Assembly: GCF_040687965.1 (NCBI RefSeq)
Contig: NZ_CP156084.1
Span: forward strand, 3,596,501-3,660,500
Length of the DNA stretch: 64,000 nucleotides
Direction: 5' to 3'
Source of the DNA: Methylocystis echinoides
GTDB taxonomy: Bacteria > Pseudomonadota > Alphaproteobacteria > Rhizobiales > Beijerinckiaceae
Shown: one piece after another, positions 53,009 to 62,589 of the stretch
How the letters are laid out: each line of letters opens with the position of its first letter
Numbering within the stretch: the stretch's first letter is position 1
Notes under the pieces: model-generated
What the model was told of the DNA's origin: nothing
Database searches by the model: none
The model's input: the letters and a program-made list of their open reading frames with translations, nothing else
Position numbers and translations under genes: made by a program

Positions 53009-54253
53009 TCAACCCGCCTTCATGCGGCCGAGACGCTCCATAAGCGGCGCAAGCAAGGTTCTCTTGGCGCGGCGCCCGACCGATCGGCCCATCAACAATT
53101 GAGCGATGTCGTCAATTGTCTCGATAATCTTGGAATTCGCGTCGACTTCGGCGAGCATCTGTCCATTATTCGCGGCCGCTCCGAACAATCTGGGTTCGAA
53201 GGGAATCACCCCGAGCGGCTCGACCGCGACCGCCTTCGAAAACTCACCAAGCGAGATTTCCGGCCGACGCGGCACCCCGACCATATTGAGGATCAGCCTT
53301 GGCGAATGGTCGTTGAGGCGAGAAGCCCGCAGGGCGTCGAACAGCGTTTTGGCGTTGCGAAGATTTGTAAGGTCCGGCGAGGCGACGATCACAACCTCGT
53401 CCGCGGAAACGAGAAGGCGCCTCGTCCAACCGTTCCATTGGTGCGGCACATCGAGAACCGAACAAGGCACCGTCGCGCGCAAGACGTCGAGAGTCGTGTC
53501 GAACGCATGCTCGGAAAGATCGTAGGAGCGGTCCACCGTCGCGGGCGCCGAAAGGATGCTCAGCGTATCGCTGCATTTCGAGGAGAGACGGTCGATGAAA
53601 TTTGCGTCGATGCGGTCCGGCGAATACACAGCGTCGACGATGCCTTGCGGCGGATCCTGATTGAAATCGAGTCCCACCGTGCCGAACGCAAGATCCAGAT
53701 CGACGAGAACCGTCTGAAGAAGCAGTTGCCGGGAAATCGACCAGGCGAGGTTATGCGAGACGGTCGAAGCGCCGACGCCTCCTTTCGCGCCGGCGACCGC
53801 AATAACGCGGCCGAGCATTTCCCCGCTTGCATTATTATAAAGCGCCGAAACCTGCCTGATGAAGCCGATGATATTGAGCGGCGCGACGACATAGTCGCTC
53901 ACGCCCCGAGCGATCAGGTCGCGATAGAGGCCAATGTCATTCTCGTGGCCGATGACCATTACTTTTGTTCCAGCGTCGCAGCATTCGGCAAGCTGCTCAA
54001 GCTGCTCGAAAAGGACGCCGCGGTCTGACGAAGACTCGAGAACAATGAGATTCGGCGTCGGTGATGTGCGATAGGCCTCAATGGCGGCGGGGATGCCTCC
54101 GATATGGACCTTTACATGGGCTTTCGCCATACGCCGATCTTTCGCAGCGTTCTCGATCATCTGCGCCACATCGGCCGAATCCAGAAAGCCCTGAACCGAA
54201 ATCCGGGGAATGGGCGCAATATGGTTTGCGTGGTCGTTAACCGCTATCGACAC
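53009..54253 (-). CDS. cpaE: Pilus assembly/localisation protein CpaE (TadZ)
   Basis: 414 residues from GTG 54253. Receiver-like N-terminal domain (about 20-150) and a MinD/ParA-like ATPase domain: deviant Walker A VAGAKGGVGASTVSHNLAW near 169, VDLDLAFGTVGLDFNQDPPQG near 200. It positions the pilus machine at the pole in relatives. Confidence 0.93.
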   Translation of the reverse strand: MSIAVNDHANHIAPIPRISVQGFLDSADVAQMIENAAKDRRMAKAHVKVHIGGIPAAIEAYRTSPTPNLIVLESSSDRGVLFEQLEQLAECCDAGTKVMVIGHENDIGLYRDLIARGVSDYVVAPLNIIGFIRQVSALYNNASGEMLGRVIAVAGAKGGVGASTVSHNLAWSISRQLLLQTVLVDLDLAFGTVGLDFNQDPPQGIVDAVYSPDRIDANFIDRLSSKCSDTLSILSAPATVDRSYDLSEHAFDTTLDVLRATVPCSVLDVPHQWNGWTRRLLVSADEVVIVASPDLTNLRNAKTLFDALRASRLNDHSPRLILNMVGVPRRPEISLGEFSKAVAVEPLGVIPFEPRLFGAAANNGQMLAEVDANSKIIETIDDIAQLLMGRSVGRRAKRTLLAPLMERLGRMKAG

Positions 54254-54268
54254 TGCTGCACCCCGCCC

Positions 54269-55009
54269 TTAGCCGCCGACGCCGCTGATGCTCGCGCCAT
54301 TGACGCGCCAGCTCGTGCTCGGATCGCTTCCTTGACGCAAGTTCTTGATCGCCCGCATTCGCATCTCGACGTCGGAAGGCGTTTCACCACGAGGATTCGC
54401 GAGGTCGCGCGGGTCTGCAACCTGAGCCGAAAGCGTCGCCTGGGTTGCGCAACCGAAGTTCCAATAGGTTTCATTCTGCCAGCCGGCGGTGCTGGTTCCG
54501 GACGCCAGATCCTCCGGCCACTCGCCGCAGCGATTTGAGACCTTCGCCTTCAAGGACTGGAAGGAGAGGCGAATAGGCGCGGCCAGCTTCGGGTCGACGA
54601 CCGGGTATGCGCCTGTCACGACAACCCCTCCGAGCCCCGCCGAAGCAAGCGCGCGCTTCACAACGTCGACGCTACCCGCTGCAACATTCGCCGAGGAACT
54701 CCCCGTAGGGACCATCACGCTGATCCGGCCGTGGCCGAATTCCTTGTAGCGGGAGATGAAATCCCGAAGACGCCCCAGGCTTTCCGAATCCAGACGACCG
54801 CCCTCCACGTATGGGAAGAGATCGAGAACCTGCGGCGCCTCCGTGAGCACGATCGGATGACGGTCACGGTAATCATAAGGCGTGACGGGCGGCGGCAACG
54901 CGTGAGGCGCCGCGCAGCCTCCGAACACGACGAATGTCGTCAGCGCGAGCAGGCTGCGCGCTCGCAATCGACGTGGCGTGATTTTCGCTGACCTTGAGCA
55001 CATGAGCAT
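54269..55009 (-). CDS. cpaD: Pilus biogenesis lipoprotein CpaD
   Basis: 246 residues. Leader with lipobox FGGC (C near 33). CpaD domain: DYRDRHPIVLTEAPQVLDLFP, GGRLDSESLGRLRDFISRYKEFGHGRISVMVP, and the Cys-containing end NRCGEWPEDLAS and YWNFGCATQATLSAQVADPRDLANPRGETPSD. It supports secretin assembly at the outer membrane. Confidence 0.9.
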   Translation of the reverse strand: MLMCSRSAKITPRRLRARSLLALTTFVVFGGCAAPHALPPPVTPYDYRDRHPIVLTEAPQVLDLFPYVEGGRLDSESLGRLRDFISRYKEFGHGRISVMVPTGSSSANVAAGSVDVVKRALASAGLGGVVVTGAYPVVDPKLAAPIRLSFQSLKAKVSNRCGEWPEDLASGTSTAGWQNETYWNFGCATQATLSAQVADPRDLANPRGETPSDVEMRMRAIKNLRQGSDPSTSWRVNGASISGVGG

Positions 55010-55027
55010 GGTTCCCCGTCAGGCGCG

Positions 55028-56497
55028 TCAGTCGTGAATAAAGCCGACGCGGCCCTTGAATTTTTGCATCATCTGCGGATTGTTCCGCGTCGAATAAATG
55101 CGGTTGACCCGGCCCAGCAGCCAACCCTGGGGATCCGAGGCGTCGACGAATCCATCGTCTGGGCGAGTGATTTCCTGTTGCGAAAGCGGTCGAGCGATGT
55201 AGGGCGTGACGACCACGAGCAACTCGCTTTCGTTTCGCTGATAGTCGCGGGAGCGAAATAGCGCGCCGAGGATCGGCAGATTGAGCAGGCCCGGAAGTCC
55301 GTTGATCGCCTGGGCGCTGGTTTGCCGAAGCAGGCCGGCCGTCGCAATCGACGCGCCGGAGGGCAGTTCGACTGTCGTCTCGTTCTTTCGCGACTTGAAA
55401 CCCGGGACTGTGATGTTGTTGTAGGAAAAGCTTGCCTGAAGATCCACTTCAGTGACCTCCGTCGCCAAACGCATCGAGATACGCCCCTCGGAAAGGACCG
55501 TTGGGACGAAATTCAAGGAGACGCCGTAGGGCTTGAAGGTGATGCCTGGCGTACAGACAGGCGTCGCTCCACTCGACGAAAACGTACACGCCCCCGATCC
55601 CGGCACGGCGATTTCGCCGCCGACCACCATTTTGGCCTGCTCGCCGGAAACCGCCGTTAGCGTCGGTTCGGCGAGAATGCGCGTAACGCCGTAGCGTTCG
55701 AACGCCTTCAGCGTCGCCTTCGTATTGTTCTGGCCATTGATCGTGAGCGCAGACGCGGACATCGTCGGATTGACCCCGAACGGGTTCTCCGACACGAATT
55801 TGCCCCACCCGCCATTGAGCAGAGTGTCCCCTTGCGCCTGCGCGGAAATTCCGAGCTGCTTGATGACTCTGCGGTCAATTTCCGCGACTGTTACCTTAAG
55901 CGTTACCTGTTCCTGTCCACGGATCACGAGCGCATTAATGACGTTTCCACCTGCATCGCCAACGGGCGCCCCCGCCACACCCGCGACGGCGCTCATCGCC
56001 CGCGAAGAGAAACCCTTTGCGATGTCGACCGCGCGCTGTGCTTCTCCCGCCGAAGCGACCGAACCCGTCAGAATTATAACGTCGTTCACCGTTCGAGCGG
56101 TGATATCGGAGCGTGGTAGAGCCGCCTTCAGAAGGGGCATTAATTCGCCCACGTCACGGCCGATGCTGATCTCCAGATTAGCGACCTGCCGGCCGCTCGA
56201 ATCCAGCCCGATAATCGTCGTCTGGCCAGATTCGCCGCCGATCACGTAAATCTTGCGCGCGGTCCGAACGACCGCGTCGGCGATCTTTGGATTGCCCACG
56301 ACCAATTCCGAGACGTCCCTGGGAAGGTCAATGATCAACGACTTGCCGGCGCCCATGGAAATCCGGCGTGACAGCATCGGGCCGCTTCCTGACTCGACGG
56401 GCGTCCGCTCGATGACTTGCGACGCGGCGACGCCGATGGCGCCGAGGGTCATTGTCGAGACGGCGACGCCGCGCAGGATCTGCCTTATGAACTTCAT
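55028..56497 (-). CDS. cpaC: Tad pilus secretin CpaC (RcpA)
   Basis: 489 residues from ATG 56497. Signal peptide at 1-26. N-terminal pilus-N domain (about 50-130, SLIIDLPRDVSELVVGNPKIADAVV), BON-like segment (about 130-200), secretin core (about 260-450, RILAEPTLTAVSGEQAKMVVGGEIAVPG, KPYGVSLNFVPTVLSEGRISMRL, LPGLLNLPILGALFRSRDYQRNESELLVVVTPYI). Forms the outer-membrane pore. Confidence 0.94.
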   Translation of the reverse strand: MKFIRQILRGVAVSTMTLGAIGVAASQVIERTPVESGSGPMLSRRISMGAGKSLIIDLPRDVSELVVGNPKIADAVVRTARKIYVIGGESGQTTIIGLDSSGRQVANLEISIGRDVGELMPLLKAALPRSDITARTVNDVIILTGSVASAGEAQRAVDIAKGFSSRAMSAVAGVAGAPVGDAGGNVINALVIRGQEQVTLKVTVAEIDRRVIKQLGISAQAQGDTLLNGGWGKFVSENPFGVNPTMSASALTINGQNNTKATLKAFERYGVTRILAEPTLTAVSGEQAKMVVGGEIAVPGSGACTFSSSGATPVCTPGITFKPYGVSLNFVPTVLSEGRISMRLATEVTEVDLQASFSYNNITVPGFKSRKNETTVELPSGASIATAGLLRQTSAQAINGLPGLLNLPILGALFRSRDYQRNESELLVVVTPYIARPLSQQEITRPDDGFVDASDPQGWLLGRVNRIYSTRNNPQMMQKFKGRVGFIHD

Positions 56498-56537
56498 CGT
56501 CGGCCCTGTAGTAAGAAAGGTCATCGGATTGGATCGT

Positions 56538-57341
56538 TCACCTTGCGCGGAGCTTCGAGGGCAAGCCGCGCCTGACCAAGGTTAGACCTTCGTCCTTCGT
56601 GTCTTCCTGCCGCTGCGGATCGTCTTCCCCCGCTTTTTTCTGAGCGTCGACGATCGGTCGCAGCATCAACGTCAGCAGCCCGCCGCGCTGTGCGACCAAG
56701 ATGAATTCAGCTTGGTTCGGATCGAGTTCCAACGTCGCGGTGGACCCCGTGGCGGTCGACTCGGACCCCTTCTTTTCGACGGTTTGGCCGATCGCCAACA
56801 CCCGCACATTCGCCAAGAGCAACTCAGAGGCGTAGACCTCGCGACCCTCCTCCCGTGAGGCGTCCGCGTCGCGATAGATACGCAGCACGTCGACGTGATC
56901 ATTGGGAAGTATGAAACCGCCCGCGGTGCTGTTCAGCGAAACGTCGATCGCGACCGCTCGCATGCCTGGACCGAGCATTGTCGACATGAGTCCAGTCGCA
57001 GCGCCTTTGACCAATCGTTCCCTGCGAACCGGGTCGCCCGTCATCATGGGAACGCGAACGTATGACGACGTCACATCCTGGATGGCGTTGGGACTGCCGC
57101 TTTTCGTGATTGCGCCCGCCGGGACCGAAGCCTTCGGCCATTCCGCCCAGGAGATATCCGCTTCAACAATCTCGGCGCCGTACGTCAGATCGCGCGTCGC
57201 AACCAGCACCTGCTCGACCGTCGGCGCCGGGGGCTGGAACGCAGGCACAGGCGCCTGCGGATTGTCGCCGCTCATCATCATGAACGCCGCGCCTCCGGCG
57301 ACGAGCGAGATACCGAGAACGACAATTTGTGACCTGTTCAT
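56538..57341 (-). CDS. cpaB: Pilus assembly protein CpaB (RcpC)
   Basis: 267 residues from ATG 57341. N-terminal membrane helix (about 5-23), SAF domain at about 45-115 (VLVATRDLTYGAEIVEADISWAEWP), RcpC domain with AVAIDVSLNSTAGGFILPNDHVDVL and a C-terminal part ending TLVRRGLPSKLRAR. Periplasmic scaffold of the Tad machine. Confidence 0.92.
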   Translation of the reverse strand: MNRSQIVVLGISLVAGGAAFMMMSGDNPQAPVPAFQPPAPTVEQVLVATRDLTYGAEIVEADISWAEWPKASVPAGAITKSGSPNAIQDVTSSYVRVPMMTGDPVRRERLVKGAATGLMSTMLGPGMRAVAIDVSLNSTAGGFILPNDHVDVLRIYRDADASREEGREVYASELLLANVRVLAIGQTVEKKGSESTATGSTATLELDPNQAEFILVAQRGGLLTLMLRPIVDAQKKAGEDDPQRQEDTKDEGLTLVRRGLPSKLRAR

Positions 57342-57565
57342 CGCGAATGCTTTCAAACCTGGCAAGCTCGAGCGTTGCAGGCATTTCACCAGCGATGTGT
57401 CAAATTACAGTTAACCAGACGTTGCTTGACGGAGGGATATCGCAACCTCTCGCCAGCAAAGGAGATCTTGCTCGCGATACTCGGCCGCAGCCGTCGCGCC
57501 GCCTATCGAATTGCGGGAACTTCGACTTCATCTGCAATTGAAACGAGAGTTTGAGTCGATTCGAC

Positions 57566-58072
57566 TCAGAGGCCGGCCAGACCGCGCCAAATTGTGCTGT
57601 AGGGGTAGAGGAGAACGCCAGCGGTCCCGAGCGCCACTCCATAAGGCATGTGGTTCGACGCCTTATCAGCGACACGCGCAAGCAAGCGGTACGATGATGC
57701 GCGGTCGGCATGATCGTACCAGCGGATCGTCATGATCGATAGCGCGACAGCGCCGCCGATGATCGAAAATACCAAGAGATACTCGAGCAGATTTTCGATC
57801 CCCAGCCAGAGCGCGGTTGCGGATGCGAGCTTGGCGTCTCCGCCGCCGATGTACCGCATTTCAAACAGAATGAATGTGATCGCCAGAACGACGAGACCGC
57901 AGGCGACATGCATCGCGACCAAGGCCCAGGGCGTTCCCAGCCAGGCGGAAAACGCCAGATAGCTGACTGCAAGAATGAGCGAAACGAGATTAGGGATCGT
58001 CAATGTCAGAAGATCGGAGAAAATGGCGAAAGCCATCAAGCCGGGGAAAACGACAAGCGCGAGGTTTTGCAT
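57566..58072 (-). CDS. cpaA: Prepilin peptidase CpaA (TadV)
   Basis: 168 residues, about five helices. Aspartyl peptidase residues: D in IFSDLLTLTIPN (residue 20) and the conserved GGGDAKLASATALWLG (GxGD) near 77. It cleaves the Flp prepilin leader. Separated from cpaB by 224 bp, so cpaB may have its own promoter. Confidence 0.92.
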   Translation of the reverse strand: MQNLALVVFPGLMAFAIFSDLLTLTIPNLVSLILAVSYLAFSAWLGTPWALVAMHVACGLVVLAITFILFEMRYIGGGDAKLASATALWLGIENLLEYLLVFSIIGGAVALSIMTIRWYDHADRASSYRLLARVADKASNHMPYGVALGTAGVLLYPYSTIWRGLAGL

Positions 58073-58197
58073 ATTCGTGCGATCCTTGCGTAAAGCTCGG
58101 GGATGGCGCCGACGCGGCCTTTGTCATAAAGACGCTTGCGAGCCGACGACTCGAGTTGATGCATTGAACGCTGCAAGAGCGAGAAGTCTAAAGACAA

Positions 58198-58219
58198 GCG
58201 GCCCCGTTTCCGGGGCCGC
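58198..58219 (-). terminator. Terminator after flp
   Basis: Perfect 9-bp hairpin GCGGCCCCG/CGGGGCCGC with a 4-base loop, followed on the minus strand by TTGTCTTT. It separates the pilin gene from cpaA, letting pilin be made in excess over the machine. Confidence 0.75.
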
Positions 58220-58246
58220 CATGCGTTCCCGCGATCCGCGGGGCGA

Positions 58247-58408
58247 TTAAAGATTGCCCTGAACGTTGTTGAAGGTCGCAGACAGCTTCGTGCCGAGATT
58301 TCTGGTCACTGCGATCACGGCGACGCCGATCAACGAGGCGATCAGACCATATTCGATCGCGGTGGCCCCAGACTCGTCCTTCAGGAAACGCGCAAGAAAA
58401 GTCTTCAT
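58247..58408 (-). CDS. flp: Flp-type major pilin
   Basis: 53 residues. Short leader MKTFLARFLKDESG with processing after Gly, then ATAIEYGLIASLIGVAVIAV, the Flp hydrophobic assembly motif with conserved Glu-Tyr, and a short C-terminus KLSATFNNV. ATG 58408 after GGAGCAG. A single pilin copy is present. Confidence 0.95.
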   Translation of the reverse strand: MKTFLARFLKDESGATAIEYGLIASLIGVAVIAVTRNLGTKLSATFNNVQGNL

Positions 58409-58785
58409 GATTCTGCTCCGAACTAAGTTGACAATCGCCGGACCGGCTCCGTTACTTCGGTTTTCGGCGAACAGGCATAAGCTGGGCCGTGAACCCTTTC
58501 GAACTGGTTGATAAACGCCGGCCATGGAGGATTTTTGCTTCGAGAAGGATGATTCAATCCTGGATTGCGCTGTACAACAAATGCGACAGGCGACAATTGA
58601 AATGTAACTAAGGTCTTTTCCTCTTTTGCAATCTTGGCAAATGCAGTGATTGATGGCGATTTCGTTTCAGGAATCATTCACGTTTCATTGTTTCATTCCT
58701 GATGACTTCGCTGAATGCAGGCGCGCTCGCGCCGCGTTCAGTTTCTCAAGAACACGCGGCCGAAATTGAGGCTAAGGTGGCTTAC
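58409..58785. promoter_or_regulatory. Divergent pilus promoter region
   Basis: 377-bp gap between flp (minus) and the pilus-N protein (plus). AT-rich from about 58580 to 58700. A dyad CAGGAAT (58668-58674) / ATTCCTG (58695-58701) with repeated TTTCATT between the arms is a candidate regulator site. Must hold promoters in both directions. Confidence 0.45.
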
Positions 58786-59247
58786 ATGACACTGTGTTTT
58801 CCTCACTTGCGCGCGGCTGTCGTCGTCGCGTCGACGGCGTGTGTGATTCATGGGGCCGCCGCTGAGGAGCGAACCATAAAAATTGACATCGAGCGCGCGC
58901 GGATCGTCAAGCTCCCCGAGGGCGCGCAAACGCTCATCATCGGCAACCCGCTCATTGCCGACGTCACGATGCTGAAGGCCAATCAGCTGATGGTGATTAC
59001 CGGCAAGAGTTTTGGATCGACGAATTTAATCGTGCTCGATAAAGACGGGGCGCAGGTTGGAGAGTCCGTCGTCACTGTGACGCCAGCCGAAAACAAGGTC
59101 GTCGTGCAGCGTGGCCTCCATCGCGAGTCTCTGTCCTGCCAGCCACATTGCGCCCCTGCCGTCGATCTTGCCGATGATATGCAATATATGAGTAACGTCA
59201 TTGGGGCTGCGAAAGCTTACGAGGCGGCGACGTCGGGGCGCAAATAA
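58786..59247 (+). CDS. Stand-alone secretin N-domain (pilus-N) protein
   Basis: 153 residues from ATG 58786 (AAGGTGG upstream). Signal peptide to about residue 25 (HGAAA). Domain at about 28-105 matches the CpaC N-terminal domain: IDIERARIVKLPEGAQTLIIGNPLIADVTMLKANQLMVITGKSFGSTNLIVLDKDG. The C-terminal tail has two Cys (SCQPHC). Probably periplasmic and associated with the secretin CpaC. Confidence 0.85.
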   Translation: MTLCFPHLRAAVVVASTACVIHGAAAEERTIKIDIERARIVKLPEGAQTLIIGNPLIADVTMLKANQLMVITGKSFGSTNLIVLDKDGAQVGESVVTVTPAENKVVVQRGLHRESLSCQPHCAPAVDLADDMQYMSNVIGAAKAYEAATSGRK

Positions 59248-59371
59248 GTTCATCGCCGCAGCAGCGCGCCATCAATGCCGCGGCCTCTTGCCAGTAGAGA
59301 CAATAGCGAAACAGAAACACGCGTGCGCGATTCTTTCGGATGACGCCGGCAAGCGACTCGGGACTGGTGAC

Positions 59372-59959
59372 ATGATTGGCGATAAATACCGACCTGCTGT
59401 GTTCCAGATCGTTCAGTGGCGAAAGGAGCGCGTCGCCGCGTTCATCTCGGACGATCGGGGCTATGGCGTCATCGAGTTCGCAATTGTCTCAGTGCCTTTC
59501 CTCGGCCTCCTTCTGGGCATTTTTGGAATCGGTGAACAATATCTCCGGCTGGCGCAGTTGCAGAACGCCGCAGACACAGCTGCTCGGATGATTATGACCA
59601 GCACGGCCACTGGCGCAATGAGCCATGGCGACTTCATCAAGAATTATGTCTGCACCTGGAAGTCCAAGGGGACCGTCGATCCAGGCACGCTGAGCCGGAT
59701 GTTCGATTGCGACACCGTCTACGCCTTGGTAGATCGTATCTACAGTTATTCGAACCCCATTGCCGTTCCCAACCCAGCAACTCTTTCGTATTCCGTCGCC
59801 TGGGCCATGCAGCCGGGCCAAATTGGCTTTGTTCGCGTCTATTACCCAGCCAGCCGCTTGAGTATTTTTGGAAGCCTGGCTCCGACCTACCTTGCTGAAG
59901 GGAAATTCGTGCCGCTCCTTAGCGCAGTAGCCGTTTTCCGTGTCGAGGCGCAGTTTTGA
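59372..59959 (+). CDS. TadE-like pseudopilin 1
   Basis: 195 residues from ATG 59372. After a charged start the motif DDRGYGVIEFAIVSVPFLGLLLGIFGIGEQ gives the TadE hydrophobic helix with conserved Glu. The periplasmic C-terminal domain includes a Cys pair (YVCTWK, MFDCDT). Probably processed by CpaA and part of the pilus base or tip. Confidence 0.82.
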   Translation: MIGDKYRPAVFQIVQWRKERVAAFISDDRGYGVIEFAIVSVPFLGLLLGIFGIGEQYLRLAQLQNAADTAARMIMTSTATGAMSHGDFIKNYVCTWKSKGTVDPGTLSRMFDCDTVYALVDRIYSYSNPIAVPNPATLSYSVAWAMQPGQIGFVRVYYPASRLSIFGSLAPTYLAEGKFVPLLSAVAVFRVEAQF

Positions 59960-60010
59960 TGAATGCGTCCCAGATTGGCGCTGAACAGACGGGGTGGAAG
60001 AGGCAAAGCG

Positions 60011-60721
60011 ATGAAAAAAGCCGGCGTCAATTCAGCCTTCGTCCGCGACAATCGGGGCGGCATCGCCTTCGAATTCGCCTTGATCTTGCCGGTGATGCTG
60101 TCCGTCATCTTGGGGCTCGTGGAAATCTCCCGCTTGCTCAATGCGAAAAAGAAGGTGGAGCTCATCGCCCATGCGATGGCGGACCTCGTGGCGCAGAAGA
60201 CGGATGGGGGAGACTATCCCGGACAGGCTGGCCTCAACGACGATGACATCCTTCAGATATACGCCGCCGCGAAGACCCTGTTGGCGCCCCTGCCGCCGGA
60301 CAAGCTGAGAATTGGTGTTTCTGAAGTGAGAATTCGACGGCAATCGTCCACGCCGTCAGGCATCACGAATTGGGTCATGCGCTTGAATAGCCCGGCCGCG
60401 GATCAAACAAAATACTGTGCTGTCGTAGGCGGGGGCGGGATAAAATGGTTGGCGCCTTCGGAGGCGTCTCCGAGCATGTATATTCCCGATATCAGAGGAG
60501 CCTCCGATAGCAATTTGGACATATGGATCGTCATCGCAGACGTCTCTTACAGCTACTCGCCGGGATATAGTTTTGCGGCGTTCTCCTGGAAAAATGCGCC
60601 GAGCTGGACCTGGCGGGTATCCAGCTATGCGCCGGTCCGAAACACTTATTCCGATCCAGACATCCAGTACAAAGTCACAAACGCGGCGTCAGGCGAGAAA
60701 TGCAGCGATCCCGGCACGTGA
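60011..60721 (+). CDS. TadE-like pseudopilin 2
   Basis: 236 residues from ATG 60011. Motif DNRGGIAFEFALILPVMLSVILGLVEISR is the TadE/TadG N-terminal helix with Glu. Followed by MADLVAQKTDGG and a large periplasmic domain with two Cys. It follows pseudopilin 1 by 51 bp, forming an operon with 58786 and 59372. Confidence 0.82.
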   Translation: MKKAGVNSAFVRDNRGGIAFEFALILPVMLSVILGLVEISRLLNAKKKVELIAHAMADLVAQKTDGGDYPGQAGLNDDDILQIYAAAKTLLAPLPPDKLRIGVSEVRIRRQSSTPSGITNWVMRLNSPAADQTKYCAVVGGGGIKWLAPSEASPSMYIPDIRGASDSNLDIWIVIADVSYSYSPGYSFAAFSWKNAPSWTWRVSSYAPVRNTYSDPDIQYKVTNAASGEKCSDPGT

Positions 60722-60799
60722 AGGCATAGATGTCTTCGCGTCCCCGGGTCCGCGCGCCGATGCTGGGCGCCTCCGCGCCCCGCGTAACGGTTGTCGCCT

Positions 60800-62299
60800 T
60801 CAGATCGTCTGATTATACGCGCCCACCTCTGGGTTCTCGCGCAGAATAGCGTCGATCGCGACGAACATCTCGCGCATGCGCTCTTCGGAAGCAGGGCTCT
60901 CGACCACGACCACGAGTTCGGGCTTGTTGGAAGAGGCGCGCACCAGGCCCCACGTGCCGTCGGCGACGGTGACGCGCACGCCATTCACCGTCACGACGTC
61001 GCGGATCGCCTGACCGATCAGCGCATCGCCGCGCGCCTTCATCCCGTCGATGCGGGCGGTGACTTTCTTCACCACGTCATACTTCTTTTCGTCGTCGCAA
61101 TGTGGCGACATGGTCGGCGAGCCCCAGGTTTTCGGCAGCTCCCCATAAAGGTCCGCCATTGTCTTTCCGGGGTTGCGGTCGAGCATTTCGAGAATATGCA
61201 CGGCGGTCAGCAGACCGTCGTCATAGCCGCGGCCGATCGGCGCGTTGAAGAAGAAATGGCCGGACTTCTCGAAGCCCGCGAGCGCGCCCAAATCATTGAC
61301 CCGGCGCTTGATGTAACTGTGGCCGGTCTTCCAATACTCCGTATGCACATGCCGCGAAACGAGCTCCGGGTCCGTTGCGAAAAGCCCGGTCGATTTTACG
61401 TCGACGACAAATTTTGCGCCCGGATAGACCTTCGAGAGATCGCGCGCGAGCATCACGCCGATCTTGTCGGCGAAAATCTCTTCGCCGTGATTATCGACGA
61501 CGCCGCAGCGATCGCCGTCGCCGTCGAAGCCCAGCCCCACGTCGGCGCCGGTCTCGCGCACTTTATCTGCAATTGCGTGCAGCATATGCAGGTCTTCGGG
61601 GTTGGGGTTGTAGCGGGGAAACGTGTAATCGGGCTCGACGTCGAGTGGGATGACTTCGCAGCCCAGCCGCTCGAGCATGTTCGGCGCGAAGGCGCCAGCC
61701 GTGCCATTGCCGCAGGCGGCGACAACCTTCATCTTGCGCGAGAAGGCGGGCCTGCGCGTGAGGTCGTCGAGATAGCGCGCGCCGAAATTCTCGATGTAGC
61801 GATAGGCGCCGCCGCCCGCCTCCCGGAATTTGCCGGAGAGAACGATCTCCTTCAAGCGGCTCATCTCTTCGGGCCCGAAGGTCACGGGACGCTGCGCGCC
61901 CATCTTCACGCCTGTCCAGCCATTGTCGTTATGCGAAGCCGTGACCATGGCGACCGCCGGCGCGTCGAGTTCGAACTGAGCGAAATAAGCCATGGGCGAA
62001 AGCGCGAGTCCAATGTCCCGCACGCGCACGCCCGAGGCCATCAACCCCGCGATCAGCGTGAGCTTGATAGAGGCGGAATAGGAGCGGTAATCATGGCCGG
62101 TGACGATGTCGGGCGCCACGCCCATTTCGTGAATCAGCGTGCCGAGCCCCATGCCGAGCGCCTGCACGCCCATCAAATTGAGTTCGGGACCAAAGAGCCA
62201 GCGGGCGTCATACTCACGGAAGCCCGTCGGCTTCACTAGCGGCTTCTGCTCATATTCAAATGTATTGGGCGTGAGGGCGGAAACAGGCTTGGGCAGCAT
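60800..62299 (-). CDS. Phosphomannomutase/phosphoglucomutase
   Basis: 499 residues from ATG 62299. Alpha-D-phosphohexomutase: TGFREYDARWLF near 24, active-site serine TASHNDNGWTG near 118, metal-binding DGDGDRCGV near 255, FEKSGHFFF sugar loop near 340 and C-terminal phosphate site LVRASSNKPELVV. Supplies mannose-1-P or glucose-1-P for surface glycans. AlgC-like; exact substrate preference is not decidable here. Confidence 0.92.
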   Translation of the reverse strand: MLPKPVSALTPNTFEYEQKPLVKPTGFREYDARWLFGPELNLMGVQALGMGLGTLIHEMGVAPDIVTGHDYRSYSASIKLTLIAGLMASGVRVRDIGLALSPMAYFAQFELDAPAVAMVTASHNDNGWTGVKMGAQRPVTFGPEEMSRLKEIVLSGKFREAGGGAYRYIENFGARYLDDLTRRPAFSRKMKVVAACGNGTAGAFAPNMLERLGCEVIPLDVEPDYTFPRYNPNPEDLHMLHAIADKVRETGADVGLGFDGDGDRCGVVDNHGEEIFADKIGVMLARDLSKVYPGAKFVVDVKSTGLFATDPELVSRHVHTEYWKTGHSYIKRRVNDLGALAGFEKSGHFFFNAPIGRGYDDGLLTAVHILEMLDRNPGKTMADLYGELPKTWGSPTMSPHCDDEKKYDVVKKVTARIDGMKARGDALIGQAIRDVVTVNGVRVTVADGTWGLVRASSNKPELVVVVESPASEERMREMFVAIDAILRENPEVGAYNQTI

Positions 62300-62589
62300 G
62301 GGATGTCCTTGGCGCTCGAAATGGCGCCCGTCGTTTACACCGTCGCGCGCGACACGGCAAAACGTTCCCCGCCTCAACTCCGCAACCGAGGAGTTGCTTC
62401 GATGTTCCGCGCTCCGGACATTGGGGGGAGGCCACGCTGCCCTCGCGCCTCCCCCCTGTCTCCAGAGACATGGCGATCTTGTTCGCAAATGATTTCCCGC
62501 TGCTTAATGGGATTGTCGAATCCTGTCGCTTCGAGTCGAATCGAATGTCGGCGGGAGAGCTGGAACTTAATCGCTCGCTCGTCCATTGC

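Noticed and set aside
60791-62239. 482-codon open frame antisense to the phosphohexomutase
   Set aside because: His/Arg-rich shadow of a conserved enzyme gene.
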